Origin: Saccoglossus kowalevskii
Lineage: Eukaryota > Hemichordata > Enteropneusta > Harrimaniidae
NCBI RefSeq assembly: GCF_000003605.2
Contig: NW_003111970.1
Location: 588,881-652,880, forward strand
Reading direction: 5' to 3'
Length of the DNA: 64,000 nt
A program made the translations under genes and the position numbers. The notes beneath the pieces were generated by a model that saw only the letters and a program-made list of their open reading frames with translations, had not been told where the DNA came from and did not search any database. Position 1 is the stretch's first letter. Each line of letters opens with the position of its first letter. Shown here one piece after another: positions 63,963-64,000 of the stretch.

Positions 63963-64000
63963 ATGGCGGATTATACCGACGTTAGCGACCGAGAAGAACA
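63963..64000 (+). CDS. Start of an unidentified gene, cut by the window end
   Basis: The frame begins MADYTDVSDREE (12 codons plus two bases) and runs off the window. The context AAAATGGCGG is both a good Kozak match and the extended YY1-type start element (AANATGGCGGC) often seen when translation begins very near the transcription start. A CRE lies just upstream. The acidic N-terminus is too short to assign a family. An in-frame ATG and these promoter features together make a true gene start more likely than chance. Confidence 0.5.
   Translation, partial: MADYTDVSDREE

Noticed and set aside
1-64000. tRNA genes
   Set aside because: GGTTCRA-like words (for example at about 44219 and 63363) lack matching acceptor and anticodon arms.

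Overview
This is a scaffold segment of an AT-rich animal nuclear genome, with one 50-base run of N at 44387-44436. The evidence for an animal is rhodopsin-family neuropeptide receptors split by GT-AG introns, long non-coding intervals, decayed Ty3/Gypsy fragments, MITE-like inverted-repeat elements, micro- and minisatellites, and AAAATGGCGG and CRE motifs at a likely gene start. A marine invertebrate is my best guess. I cannot fix the phylum from sequence alone.

Coding content is sparse. At 1928-4248 (+) are the last four exons of a class A peptide receptor (TM6, TM7, helix 8 and tail). Its 5' exons lie outside the window or in sequence I could not recognise. At 34066-25919 (-) is a complete two-exon receptor of 387 residues resembling the luqin/RYamide group. 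Both genes have a phase-0 intron at the same residue just before TM6, so they look like related members of one receptor superfamily. At 63963 (+) the window ends inside what looks like the first coding exon of another gene, with a consensus CRE 37 bp upstream. Weaker exon candidates lie at 13784, 18944, 20315 and 62790.

The rest is mostly non-coding. 4960-5900 is a dispersed repeat in two 429-bp copies. 9730-12800 holds gag-like and reverse-transcriptase remnants of one decayed Ty3/Gypsy element, separated by a 980-bp array of a 12-bp minisatellite. A family of small elements with TTTAAAG...GTCGTCG ends occurs at 16814, 17260, 23595, 57253, 62672 and 63331. A separate 467-bp fold-back element lies at 51694-52160. 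A 350-bp repeat with a hairpin end occurs at 28399 (inside the receptor intron) and at 54697. 41030-41540 is an old array carrying five X-box-like motifs.

I found no tRNA, rRNA or CRISPR array and no operon-like organisation. The two receptors would act at the plasma membrane of cells receiving neuropeptide signals. Nothing here shows that the genes act together beyond their common ancestry.
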